DNA of 33,983 nucleotides from a virus, in the IMG/VR virus record IMGVR_UViG_3300044631_002249, positions 1-33,983 of that record. One strand, 5' to 3'. Shown piece after piece: positions 1 to 5,398 of the stretch. Position 1 is the stretch's first letter; each line of letters opens with the position of its first letter. The notes under the pieces were generated by a model. The model ran no database searches and had not been told where the DNA came from. It saw only the letters and a program-made list of their open reading frames with translations. Position numbers and translations under genes: made by a program.

Positions 1-72
1 TTGGAGGGTGATGTAAATCACAAAAATACTTTCCCGACACGCCCGAAAAACAGGCTAATTTGTCAGTGGTAG
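1..72 (+). other. Open frame at left edge, possible C-terminal gene fragment
   Basis: Frame 1 is open from the window edge to a TAG at 70-72 and would encode 23 residues ending LICQW. It may be the tail of a gene that begins outside the window, or chance. No family is recognisable from so few residues. It overlaps the candidate promoter at 60-87. Confidence 0.2.
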
Positions 73-87
73 GTGCTAGAATACTAG
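60..87 (+). promoter_or_regulatory. Possible promoter for the small-gene operon
   Basis: TTGTCA at 60-65 and TACTAG at 82-87 are separated by 16 nt, a plausible but weak -35/-10 pair. It lies 33 nt before the first tiny gene at 120, and nothing else upstream in the window could drive the five-gene run. The -10 is poor, so this is tentative. Confidence 0.3.
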
Positions 88-101
88 GTATAGAGATTAA
101 A

Positions 102-215
102 TAAAGAAAGGTCAGATAAATGACACTAGATGAATACAAGGCTTATGTAGAAGCCCAGCGCAAGGAAAGCCTAGCGCAAGCCCTAACCCTACTAAAGAAA
201 GGCTCAGATAAATGA
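102..215 (+). repeat. Direct repeat of a ribosome-binding segment (102-123 and 193-215)
   Basis: A stretch reading TAAAGAAAGG, then TCAGATAAATGA, occurs at 102-123. It recurs at 193-215 with one extra C after AAAGG. Each copy carries the AAAGG ribosome site and the ATG of a tiny gene (120 and 212). In the second copy the repeat is also the 3' coding end of the first gene. This looks like a duplicated translation-initiation module. Confidence 0.6.
120..215 (+). CDS. Hypothetical 31-residue protein
   Basis: ATG at 120 to TGA at 213-215 encodes a 31-residue, charged, probably helical peptide (MTLDEYKAYVEAQRKE...). AAAGG at 107-111 is its ribosome site. The stop overlaps the next start as ATGA. 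It is the first of five small frames joined by overlaps of 1-4 nt, the usual architecture of early-type small phage genes. No family is recognised. Its reality rests on operon geometry rather than length. Confidence 0.5.
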   Translation: MTLDEYKAYVEAQRKESLAQALTLLKKGSDK

Positions 216-358
216 GTACCTATGACAGAATAAGAGCAGAGCAACAGGCTCGCTACGCTAAAGAGCGTGAGGCTAATAAGGCTAAGATAGAGGCTATGTT
301 CTCTAACAATGCTCGCCCACTAAATAACGATTACGAATTAAAGAAAGTAGAAAACTAA
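212..358 (+). CDS. Hypothetical 48-residue protein
   Basis: ATG at 212 to TAA at 356-358 gives 48 residues, rich in Arg, Lys, Glu and Ala in the first 27 (RIRAEQQARYAKEREANKAK), likely a single charged helix. It overlaps the preceding gene by 4 nt (ATGA) and has AAAGG at 198-202 as ribosome site. The next gene starts one base after its stop. No function is recognised. Confidence 0.5.
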   Translation: MSTYDRIRAEQQARYAKEREANKAKIEAMFSNNARPLNNDYELKKVEN

Positions 359-520
359 ATGATAAGTAACAATGAAGTAATTGCAGAGATTAACTCTCTT
401 GCTAAGACACACTATGATGACATGGCACTTGCATGGTCATGGGGTTGTGCAACAGCCCTACTCACAACAGAACAGTTACAGTTAATTCTAGGAATACTAA
501 AAGAGAAAGAGGTCGCATAG
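359..520 (+). CDS. Hypothetical 53-residue protein
   Basis: ATG at 359 directly follows the upstream stop (356-358), and TAG at 518-520 overlaps the next gene's GTG by one base. The 53-residue product contains a Trp-Ser-Trp-Gly-Cys patch (residues 26-30) and a helical TTEQLQLILGILKEKEVA tail. It excludes a longer overlapping frame that would start at 433. No family is recognised. Confidence 0.5.
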   Translation: MISNNEVIAEINSLAKTHYDDMALAWSWGCATALLTTEQLQLILGILKEKEVA

Positions 521-711
521 TGTTAGACTTTGAGATTGCGTTTGCTACTAAGCAATTATTTGATGAGATGTTAGATGAATCCTATCCTGTTATTACTATG
601 GGTCAATTAACTTTCTATCCGTCACAGATTCTAAAAGAGTGTGACCCTATTGCCTACAATGAGGCATTGTTAGACTTCCAAGATGCAGTAACAGAAAACG
701 AGGACAACTAA
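520..711 (+). CDS. Hypothetical 63-residue acidic protein, GTG start
   Basis: The frame is open further upstream to an ATG at 433, but that start would lie inside the preceding gene with no ribosome site. GTG at 520 overlaps the upstream TAG by one base (ATAGTG) and has AGAGG at 508-512 as ribosome site, so it is preferred. The product is acidic, ending DAVTENEDN. Its TAA overlaps the next ATG by one base. Function unknown. Confidence 0.55.
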   Translation: MLDFEIAFATKQLFDEMLDESYPVITMGQLTFYPSQILKECDPIAYNEALLDFQDAVTENEDN

Positions 712-809
712 TGAACGCTATGTACGCACACACCTGCGAGTTTTGCGGGGATACAGGTATCATCATTTTTAGTGAGAAAGAGACCCGCATAGACCCTTGC
801 AAATGTTAG
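711..809 (+). CDS. Small Cys-rich (zinc-ribbon-like) 32-residue protein
   Basis: ATG at 711 overlaps the upstream TAA (709-711). The peptide has Cys-Glu-Phe-Cys at residues 9-12 and a Cys-Lys-Cys ending, a CxxC...CxC layout typical of tiny zinc-knuckle proteins in actinobacterial and phage genomes. A zinc-binding role is inferred from the cysteines only. It is the last gene of the overlapping run and is followed 9 nt later by a strong stem-loop. Confidence 0.5.
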   Translation: MNAMYAHTCEFCGDTGIIIFSEKETRIDPCKC

Positions 810-818
810 ATAATTTGC

Positions 819-856
819 GGGTACTAGTACTAAACTAAACCATGGTACTAGTGCCC
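819..856 (+). terminator. 12-bp stem-loop after the small-gene operon
   Basis: GGGTACTAGTAC (819-830) pairs with GTACTAGTGCCC (845-856) across a 14-nt loop, with 11 Watson-Crick pairs and one G-U pair. It starts 9 nt after the last stop. There is no U-tract, so it is either a U-less terminator or a structured 3' end. The surrounding non-coding 810-1014 otherwise shows only the promoter at 981-1008. Confidence 0.5.
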
Positions 857-980
857 ATTGGCATTGCAATAGGTAGCGATAGGGTTTGAGGTTTTGATCT
901 TGCCTGATAAGGGCACACTATTATTTGTGTACATTCTTGTAAATTATACGTATCATACATCTGGATAAAATATTCCAATT

Positions 981-1008
981 TTGTCTAAATCGGATAGTGT
1001 GCTATAAT
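981..1008 (+). promoter_or_regulatory. Promoter of the HNH gene, predicted leaderless
   Basis: TTGTCT (981-986), a 16-nt spacer and a perfect TATAAT (1003-1008) preceded by TGC (1000-1002). Only 6 nt separate the -10 box from the ATG at 1015, so transcription should begin at or beside the A of the start codon. The box GGATAGTGT at 992-1000 is also found upstream of the minus-strand gene 3019-3906. Confidence 0.75.
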
Positions 1009-1014
1009 TATTAT

Positions 1015-1452
1015 ATGAAAAATGAAATTTGGAAACCAATAACAGAAATTAAAAAGAAAAATGAGATCTTAAAATTCGAGGGATATGAAGTATCCAACTT
1101 TGGCAGGGTACGGACATATAAACAAAAATACGGTAAGGTATCTAAGTCTTTAACTGAATCTGGTTTGAATAGACCATTAAGGAAAACACCAACCCTTATA
1201 ACTGGTCGTCCTGATCCTGCAGGGTATATGCAATTATGCCTATCTGACATAAACAAGAAAAGACATAACATTCGTATACATGTCGTCGTGGCTCAAACAT
1301 TTTTAGGTTTTCCAGAAGAAGGTTTGATAATTTGTCACTATAACGATATCAAAACCGACAATCGACTAGAAAACCTTAGATACGACACACACAGGTCAAA
1401 TATCTTGGACGCTCAGAGAAATGGGACTTTTCCAGTATCAAACAAAAAATAA
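1015..1452 (+). CDS. NUMOD4-HNH endonuclease, homing-type
   Basis: Predicted 145-residue DNA endonuclease. Residues about 6-35 (WKPITEI...FEGYEVSNFGRVRTY) match the NUMOD4 DNA-binding motif that precedes many HNH homing endonucleases. Residues about 90-130 (RIHVVVAQTFLGFPEEG, ICHYNDIKTDNRLENLRY) match the HNH core with its conserved His and the N..N..NL segment. An in-frame ATG at 997 is rejected because codons 997-1014 contain the -10 box. The start at 1015 lacks a Shine-Dalgarno site and fits leaderless expression. It stands alone with its own promoter, as free-standing homing endonucleases of phages do. The nicking target is unknown. Confidence 0.8.
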   Translation: MKNEIWKPITEIKKKNEILKFEGYEVSNFGRVRTYKQKYGKVSKSLTESGLNRPLRKTPTLITGRPDPAGYMQLCLSDINKKRHNIRIHVVVAQTFLGFPEEGLIICHYNDIKTDNRLENLRYDTHRSNILDAQRNGTFPVSNKK

Positions 1453-1467
1453 TTTTCAGGTTTGGTG

Positions 1468-1473
1468 TATAAT
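1468..1473 (+). promoter_or_regulatory. -10 box for the small ORF at 1481
   Basis: TATAAT at 1468-1473, 7 nt before ATG 1481 and 16 nt after the HNH stop (1450-1452). No good -35 is visible. The spacing predicts a leaderless transcript. Confidence 0.55.
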
Positions 1474-1480
1474 TGACGGT

Positions 1481-1690
1481 ATGGGCATATTAGATAATCT
1501 AGAAAACTCCTGGGACATAGAAGTACGCCCAGAACCACAAAACCCTAAATTCGAATCAAGTCCATTCCCAGTAACAGACAACATGGGAAGAGAAGTATTT
1601 TGGGAAGATTTGGGCAGACCAGAAGAGACATCCTTGGCTGTAAAATTATTTTCAGAAACTTGCTGCACGAACTGTAGTTGTGGCAAATAA
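1481..1690 (+). CDS. Hypothetical 69-residue protein with Cys-rich C-terminus
   Basis: The frame extends upstream to 1421, inside the HNH gene, but ATG 1481 sits 7 nt after a TATAAT box and is the better start. The protein (MGILDNLENSWDIEVRPEPQ...) ends with CCTNCSCGK. The cluster of four cysteines suggests metal binding or disulfides. The middle is Pro/Glu-rich. No family is recognised. It runs toward the minus-strand pair and stops 13 nt short of it. Confidence 0.55.
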   Translation: MGILDNLENSWDIEVRPEPQNPKFESSPFPVTDNMGREVFWEDLGRPEETSLAVKLFSETCCTNCSCGK

Positions 1691-1703
1691 AATTTTTCAG
1701 ATT

Positions 1704-1889
1704 TTACTCAAAAACCTTTGCATCTTCAAGTTTTGAATAAATCATACCAAACATATGTTCCAATGCTGGACGCTGGCCCGAAAGAGTTTCTAGAATCTTT
1801 TCATTGTCCATTCCTGATTGGAGCATTAAATTAAAGTTATGCTCATTTACCGTATCGATCATTATTTCTAAAATTTGTTCTTTTGTCAT
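1704..1889 (-). CDS. Hypothetical 61-residue helical protein
   Basis: Minus-strand ATG at 1889 overlaps the upstream gene's stop as ATGA and has AAGG seven bases before it. An ATG two codons earlier (1895) lies too close to that ribosome site. The product (MTKEQILEIMIDTVNEHNFNLMLQSG...) is short and probably all-helical. The coupled start suggests it is made with the phosphoesterase-like protein. No function is recognised. Confidence 0.55.
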   Translation of the reverse strand: MTKEQILEIMIDTVNEHNFNLMLQSGMDNEKILETLSGQRPALEHMFGMIYSKLEDAKVFE

Positions 1890-2656
1890 ACCCATTCCTT
1901 TTCTTGGTCATATGTAACAGAATATTCTCCTGTGAATATTTCTGCATAAGAGATGATATCTCTATTATACCTTATAAGCGTTTCTATGCCAACTTTGTCA
2001 CATACATACTTCATACCCTGGACTAATGGCTCAAACTTCATCTCCTGCCCTGCTAGGGCGTTATTTAGGGTATCTATGTAACGAGTCTTGCCATAACGTT
2101 TTGATGTAAATGATTGATCAACATAATCAAACCTTGCTTGTGCATCATTTCTTTTTGCAATGTCCGAATTGTCTATTATGTACCTTGTTGCATGATGATC
2201 CATCCGTGTAGACCAGTTTCGCATGTTATCGCTGTATTTCTCCATGTTCTTGAGAGTTGAGTCAGCGAAAGCCATGCGTATAAGGTCTTGTTCGGATAGG
2301 TCAGCCTCTATTGCGAACGAAATCAAAAAAGCGGTTGCGAAAGGAAACTTGTCGCTATATGTCGAAACGCCGAAGTGCACATTCGGATTAAACGACTCGA
2401 CTGACATATTATCTTCTAAGAGTCGCATATGGTTGCCGAGAGATACATACTCTTGACGATTCATATCGCAGTCGACGAACAAGCATTCTTCTGGATTGAT
2501 CCCGTCGGCGAGACATAAAATATTTTTGTCATACGAACCCACTATTTTCGAACCGTTAAAACGCTCCAATAATTTTGCGGTCATAAAACCATCCATGTCA
2601 GGGGATATAATTAAATTCTTAGAATACTCTAGTGTGTTAAGTATGTCTGTTTTCAT
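1886..2656 (-). CDS. DHH-like phosphoesterase candidate
   Basis: 256 residues. The N-terminus (KNLIISPDMDGFMTAKLLERF, about residues 13-33) resembles the first DHH-superfamily motif (D-x-D-G after a strand), and LFVDCDMN (about 59-66) resembles the second metal-binding aspartate strand. GNHMRLL and MDHHATRY could supply histidines. DHH proteins include RecJ exonucleases, pyrophosphatases and cyclic-dinucleotide phosphodiesterases. The canonical D-H-H triad is not clear here, so substrate and even activity are uncertain. The minus-strand start lies 32 bp from the plus-strand gene at 2689, a divergent pair. A weak TATTTT lies 6 nt upstream of its ATG, so it too may be leaderless. Confidence 0.45.
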   Translation of the reverse strand: MKTDILNTLEYSKNLIISPDMDGFMTAKLLERFNGSKIVGSYDKNILCLADGINPEECLFVDCDMNRQEYVSLGNHMRLLEDNMSVESFNPNVHFGVSTYSDKFPFATAFLISFAIEADLSEQDLIRMAFADSTLKNMEKYSDNMRNWSTRMDHHATRYIIDNSDIAKRNDAQARFDYVDQSFTSKRYGKTRYIDTLNNALAGQEMKFEPLVQGMKYVCDKVGIETLIRYNRDIISYAEIFTGEYSVTYDQEKEWV

Positions 2657-2673
2657 TTTTGTAAAATACCCCT

Positions 2674-2679
2674 TATAAT
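2674..2679 (+). promoter_or_regulatory. -10 box for the holin-like gene
   Basis: TATAAT at 2674-2679 lies 9 nt before ATG 2689, within the 32-bp divergent gap. No Shine-Dalgarno site is present before the ATG, so a very short or absent leader is likely. Confidence 0.5.
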
Positions 2680-2688
2680 AATCTAGTT

Positions 2689-2958
2689 ATGACAATCCAG
2701 GACTGGGCTTCGCTAATCGTAGCCATACTTACAATTGTATCATCACTTGGACTTGCAATCAAGTGGCTTGTAAAACATTATCTCAGCGAACTTAAGCCGA
2801 ATTCTGGCTCATCGCTAAAAGACCAGGTTAATAGACTTGAAACCGCACTAGATGAGCAAAGGATTGCCTCAGAGAAGTCAAGATTGCGACAAGAAAACAA
2901 ACTCGACGAGATGTATAAGATTTTAATTGAACATATTGCAAAAGTTGAAAAAAAGTAA
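2689..2958 (+). CDS. Small membrane protein with coiled coil, holin-like
   Basis: 89 residues. Residues about 5-27 (DWASLIVAILTIVSSLGLAIKWL) form one hydrophobic membrane helix. It is followed by a charged segment with heptad-like Leu/Ile spacing (SLKDQVNRLETALDEQ...ENKLDEMYKILIEHIAKVEKK) predicted to be a cytoplasmic coiled coil. Class III-like holins and phage membrane proteins of unknown role share this layout. The lysozyme-like gene is about 11 kb away at 13750-14313, so neighbourhood gives no direct support for lysis. Confidence 0.5.
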   Translation: MTIQDWASLIVAILTIVSSLGLAIKWLVKHYLSELKPNSGSSLKDQVNRLETALDEQRIASEKSRLRQENKLDEMYKILIEHIAKVEKK

Positions 2959-3018
2959 TTTTAATAAAGATAGTCTTTGTTTTTGTTTTTTCTTTTAAAA
3001 AAATAAAATTTAATTTTG
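2959..3018. terminator. AT-rich convergent intergenic segment with weak terminators
   Basis: About 60 bp between two converging genes. On the plus strand AAAGA-TAG-TCTTT is followed by GTTTTTGTTTTTT. On the minus strand AAAATT-AAATTTT is followed by ATTTTTTT. Both stems are short, but the T-runs on each strand suit bidirectional termination. Confidence 0.4.
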
Positions 3019-3906
3019 TTAATTATTTTTTTCATATTTTCTTTTCCATTCTTCATAAAGTATTGACGCATAGTACAAATGATATTTTGATCCTAAGTGC
3101 GAAGAGTCTCTTGCTACATTCCAATACTCGTTATCTAGTTTTTCTGGTATAGGGGCGTTTTGTGTTTTGTTATAAATATCAAAATTGTCAAGGCTGGCAT
3201 AGTTATTAAATCCCTTGGTCAATGATATCTTCTTATCTAGCGCCATATCCCATGTTGTCCATACAAGTGGTATACCTAATTCAAAAAGATAGTCTTCTAG
3301 CATTTTGACTGTGTTATAAAACTCAAACATATTTGATTTTTCTGTAATGACCTCTGAAATTTTTGAAGAAGTATTTCTGTAAACTTGCACAAAAATATTA
3401 ACATTTTTATCGTTATTGCCAAGAAAAACTATTTGTCTTTCAATGTTTGGAAAAAGTAAAAATACACCTTTTGGTTTTCCGAAGTTTCTTATGTAATTAA
3501 AAACATCATAAACAATTGTTTTGTAAGACCCACTGTTAATTCCCAAACTTATAAATTTTTCTCCACCTAAGAAAGAGTTTAATTGATGGGCCCATATAGA
3601 TTCAAGCGGTACCCCTATACCAAAAGTATTAGAGCAACCGCTATATAAAAAATTAGATTCAGAATCTCTTATATCAAAATCATCAGACCTATAACCGAAG
3701 TTGTTTATCCTGTAAGAAATTTTTGGATCTAAAGAATTTGTACTTTTTGATTTTTCATTTGATCGACCTCTTTCTGGTAGGCACTCATCGTGGGAGCAGT
3801 CTGGACATACTTGCAAATAGGTCGTGTTTTTATTTATATCCATGTTCATACTTATTGTTGGGCCAATAAGATTGCCAGAAAGATATTCATGATAAACTTT
3901 ACTCAT
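3019..3906 (-). CDS. SGNH/GDSL-hydrolase-like protein
   Basis: 295 residues. SGCSNTFGIGVPLESIWAHQL (about residues 89-109) has the G-C-S-x-T-x-G-x-G form of SGNH block I in viral and bacterial homologues. ISLGINSGS resembles the glycine block, and DSSHLGSKYH near the C-terminus resembles the block V D..H dyad. Family members are esterases, often deacetylating glycans. A Cys pair, CPDCSHDEC, lies upstream near residue 35. AGGAG eight bases before the ATG is a good ribosome site. A paralogue with the same block I layout is at 11724-12674. A role in modifying host surface glycan or virion sugars is inference. The gene is opposite in direction to its neighbours. Confidence 0.55.
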   Translation of the reverse strand: MSKVYHEYLSGNLIGPTISMNMDINKNTTYLQVCPDCSHDECLPERGRSNEKSKSTNSLDPKISYRINNFGYRSDDFDIRDSESNFLYSGCSNTFGIGVPLESIWAHQLNSFLGGEKFISLGINSGSYKTIVYDVFNYIRNFGKPKGVFLLFPNIERQIVFLGNNDKNVNIFVQVYRNTSSKISEVITEKSNMFEFYNTVKMLEDYLFELGIPLVWTTWDMALDKKISLTKGFNNYASLDNFDIYNKTQNAPIPEKLDNEYWNVARDSSHLGSKYHLYYASILYEEWKRKYEKNN

Positions 3907-3979
3907 AAACTCTCCTATATACTATATATAAGATATCTTTTAAAACTATAAAGATACTCTTTTCTCTTATATATTTAAA

Positions 3980-3993
3980 AGTATACACTATCC
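3980..3993 (-). promoter_or_regulatory. Candidate promoter of the minus-strand SGNH gene
   Basis: On the minus strand GGATAGTGT (3993-3985) runs directly into TATACT (3985-3980). This would give a leader of roughly 65 nt before the AGGAG site and ATG 3906. The same GGATAGTGT 9-mer precedes the -10 of the HNH gene at 992-1000. Confidence 0.45.
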
Positions 3994-4020
3994 CAATCTT
4001 GGCATATGGTTCTAAAAGTA

Positions 4021-4080
4021 ACAAATCGGACATTGGCTATTATAACAATTTGATAACTTTAAATATCATGTCCGTTTTGT
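4021..4080. promoter_or_regulatory. 13-bp imperfect inverted repeat, possible operator
   Basis: ACAAATCGGACAT (4021-4033) and ATGTCCGTTTTGT (4068-4080) are inverted copies with 12 of 13 positions matching and a 34-nt AT-rich spacer. It lies between two divergent transcription units, just upstream of the promoters at 4087 and 4159. It could be a repressor binding pair or a structured RNA; neither is shown. Confidence 0.45.
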
Positions 4081-4086
4081 CCTTTA

Positions 4087-4095
4087 TGGTATAAT
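4087..4095 (+). promoter_or_regulatory. Extended -10 box upstream of the hairpin
   Basis: TGG-TATAAT (4087-4095). Predicted initiation near 4102 would start almost exactly at the base of the stem-loop at 4101-4153. No -35 is visible. Confidence 0.5.
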
Positions 4096-4100
4096 TTATT

Positions 4101-4157
4101 ATTGGCTAATACCTTGGTTTGTCCTATACCCACCAACCTTGGTATTAGTCAATTTTT
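4101..4157 (+). terminator. Strong hairpin terminator, or a hairpin-only small RNA
   Basis: ATTGGCTAATACC (4101-4113) pairs with GGTATTAGTCAAT (4141-4153): 13 pairs including one G-U. TTGGT (4114-4118) pairs with ACCAA (4132-4136) inside. TTTTT at 4153-4157 follows, so this is a classical intrinsic terminator on the plus strand. No plus-strand gene lies upstream for over 1 kb, but a TGGTATAAT box ends 5 nt before it. A short RNA of about 55 nt consisting only of the hairpin is therefore possible. Confidence 0.65.
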
Positions 4158-4158
4158 A

Positions 4159-4167
4159 TGGTATAAT
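4159..4167 (+). promoter_or_regulatory. Extended -10 promoter opening the tail block
   Basis: TGG-TATAAT at 4159-4167, 8 nt before ATG 4176, with no Shine-Dalgarno site. It directly follows the terminator, which would insulate it from upstream transcription. Predicted to give a leaderless mRNA. Confidence 0.7.
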
Positions 4168-4175
4168 CAATTATT

Positions 4176-4556
4176 ATGGCTACCCACGGACCTGAAGTAT
4201 TTGGAGCAGATCCTGCTCGTATTAAATGGCAAATAGTTAGAGGAGACACATCTCCGCTCCGTGTGGAATTTTTACAGGATGACGAAACAACATATTTTGA
4301 TACATCTGATTGGACGTATGAGGCTACTTCTTATGATCCTCAGTCTGACTTTCTTGATTCCCTGGAAGTTACACCTGGAATAGGATATGTAGACATTATG
4401 GCTCCATCATCAATTACGTCACTATGGGGAACTGGTTTTAAATCAGTTGTAACAGAGTTAACATTTGATCTACAGGTAACTATTGATTCAGAAACAATCT
4501 GGACACCTTTGATTGGAACTATTTCTGTTCTTGGTGATGTTACAGGAAGTCTATAA
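4176..4556 (+). CDS. BppU-like tail/baseplate protein
   Basis: 126 residues. The N-terminal segment IKWQIVRGDTSPLRVEFLQDD matches the (W)xxVRGDTxxxxV pattern of small beta-sandwich domains at the N-terminus of phage baseplate upper (BppU-type) proteins. The same segment recurs in the products of 5399 ([15 protein letters not shown]) and 14969 (WTVVRGDTSGFKVYV). The remainder is beta-rich with few charged residues. A structural role attaching fibres to the baseplate is inferred. It is first in the block and translated from a predicted leaderless start; its stop overlaps the next tiny ORF. Confidence 0.55.
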   Translation: MATHGPEVFGADPARIKWQIVRGDTSPLRVEFLQDDETTYFDTSDWTYEATSYDPQSDFLDSLEVTPGIGYVDIMAPSSITSLWGTGFKSVVTELTFDLQVTIDSETIWTPLIGTISVLGDVTGSL

Positions 4557-4642
4557 TGGCAGTAGTAAAAATATCAACTCCAAGACCAGAGTTGTCCCCA
4601 ATAGTTAAGATTAAAGATAAAACTTTTAAAGTAAATAAATAA
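4556..4642 (+). CDS. Possible 28-residue basic peptide
   Basis: ATG at 4556 overlaps the upstream TAA (4554-4556) and runs to TAA at 4640-4642. The peptide MAVVKISTPRPELSPIVKIK... is basic. TAATG overlap suggests translational coupling. There is no ribosome site and no recognised family, so it may be only a linker before the promoter at 4648. Confidence 0.35.
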   Translation: MAVVKISTPRPELSPIVKIKDKTFKVNK

Positions 4643-4647
4643 TATCA

Positions 4648-4656
4648 TGAGATAAT
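4648..4656 (+). promoter_or_regulatory. Extended -10 promoter of the collagen-like gene
   Basis: TGA-GATAAT at 4648-4656, exactly 6 nt before ATG 4663 and with no Shine-Dalgarno site; predicted leaderless. Confidence 0.55.
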
Positions 4657-4662
4657 ATCTTC

Positions 4663-5391
4663 ATGGCTGCTTCTAAATCTATGGATTTTCCTGGTGTAAA
4701 AAAATCTTCTTATGCTGCACAAGTAGAACAAAGTCAGGCATCTCATTCTACAGATAATTCTCTTTCATTTCTTCCAGTCCCTGGCCCAGTTGGACCACAG
4801 GGACCCGCAGGTAGAGACGGTAAAGATGGAAAAGAAGGACCTCAAGGCCCAGAAGGAAAATCGGGACCAAAAGGAGCACAAGGATCGCCAGGCAAAGACG
4901 GTCTAAGTTCTCTATCCTCTTCAGGACAGCAAGCAGGATGGGCTTCTTATCATAACAAAGTTGAGAAACCTTTTAAACTTGGCATCTCAGAAGGAGAAGA
5001 TGGTTGGGTTAGCACTTTCTTGTTATCTGAAGGAAGATCAAATGAAAAATATTTACCAAAGGGCTGTACTTCATTATGGAATGACCATGCAAGAGCATTT
5101 AATTTCAGGGGACTTCAAGAGGGTGCTCAAGTATTCATAACCTATAGTTTTGAACTAACAACGCATAGCAGCAACACCGAGGTTTGGGTTAGAACCTACT
5201 CTACTAACGGTGATCTAGATGTTTCTCAGTTTATAGGGTCTCTAAAGTATCAGCACACATATCCAATAACAGTTACTCAGCAAATCTTTATAGAAAATCA
5301 AAAAATTTGGGGTAGTGGGGCAGTGCCTCAAATACGTACAGACTTTGATGCATCAGTAATTATGAAATCTATATACGTCAGCGTGGTATAA
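4663..5391 (+). CDS. Collagen-like fibre protein
   Basis: 242 residues. After a 40-residue polar N-terminus, residues 41-80 form 13 uninterrupted Gly-X-Y triplets ([16 protein letters not shown]...), a collagen-like triple-helix stalk. Residues about 95-242 form a beta-rich head ([17 protein letters not shown]..., [21 protein letters not shown]), compatible with a trimeric jelly-roll. Such proteins form fibres or capsid/tail decorations that contact the host. The last codons GTG-GTA-TAA supply the -10 box of the next gene. Role as adhesin is inferred from architecture and neighbours. Confidence 0.75.
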   Translation: MAASKSMDFPGVKKSSYAAQVEQSQASHSTDNSLSFLPVPGPVGPQGPAGRDGKDGKEGPQGPEGKSGPKGAQGSPGKDGLSSLSSSGQQAGWASYHNKVEKPFKLGISEGEDGWVSTFLLSEGRSNEKYLPKGCTSLWNDHARAFNFRGLQEGAQVFITYSFELTTHSSNTEVWVRTYSTNGDLDVSQFIGSLKYQHTYPITVTQQIFIENQKIWGSGAVPQIRTDFDASVIMKSIYVSVV

Positions 5392-5392
5392 T
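5384..5392 (+). promoter_or_regulatory. Extended -10 box overlapping a stop codon
   Basis: TGG-TATAAT at 5384-5392. Its bases 5389-5391 are the TAA stop of the collagen-like gene. The ATG at 5399 is 6 nt downstream with no ribosome site, so the promoter should yield a leaderless message. Confidence 0.65.
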
Positions 5393-5398
5393 AAAACC

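Noticed and set aside
433-519. Longer N-terminus for the 520-711 gene starting at ATG 433
   Set aside because: It would lie wholly inside the 359-520 gene in another frame with no ribosome site, whereas GTG 520 has AGAGG at 508-512 and the same one-base stop/start overlap seen at the following junction.
819-856. tRNA gene
   Set aside because: The stem is a single long hairpin; no cloverleaf, T-loop GTTCRA or anticodon arm can be drawn.
997-1014. Upstream ATG for the HNH gene
   Set aside because: These six codons contain the perfect TATAAT box; the NUMOD4 motif begins after ATG 1015.
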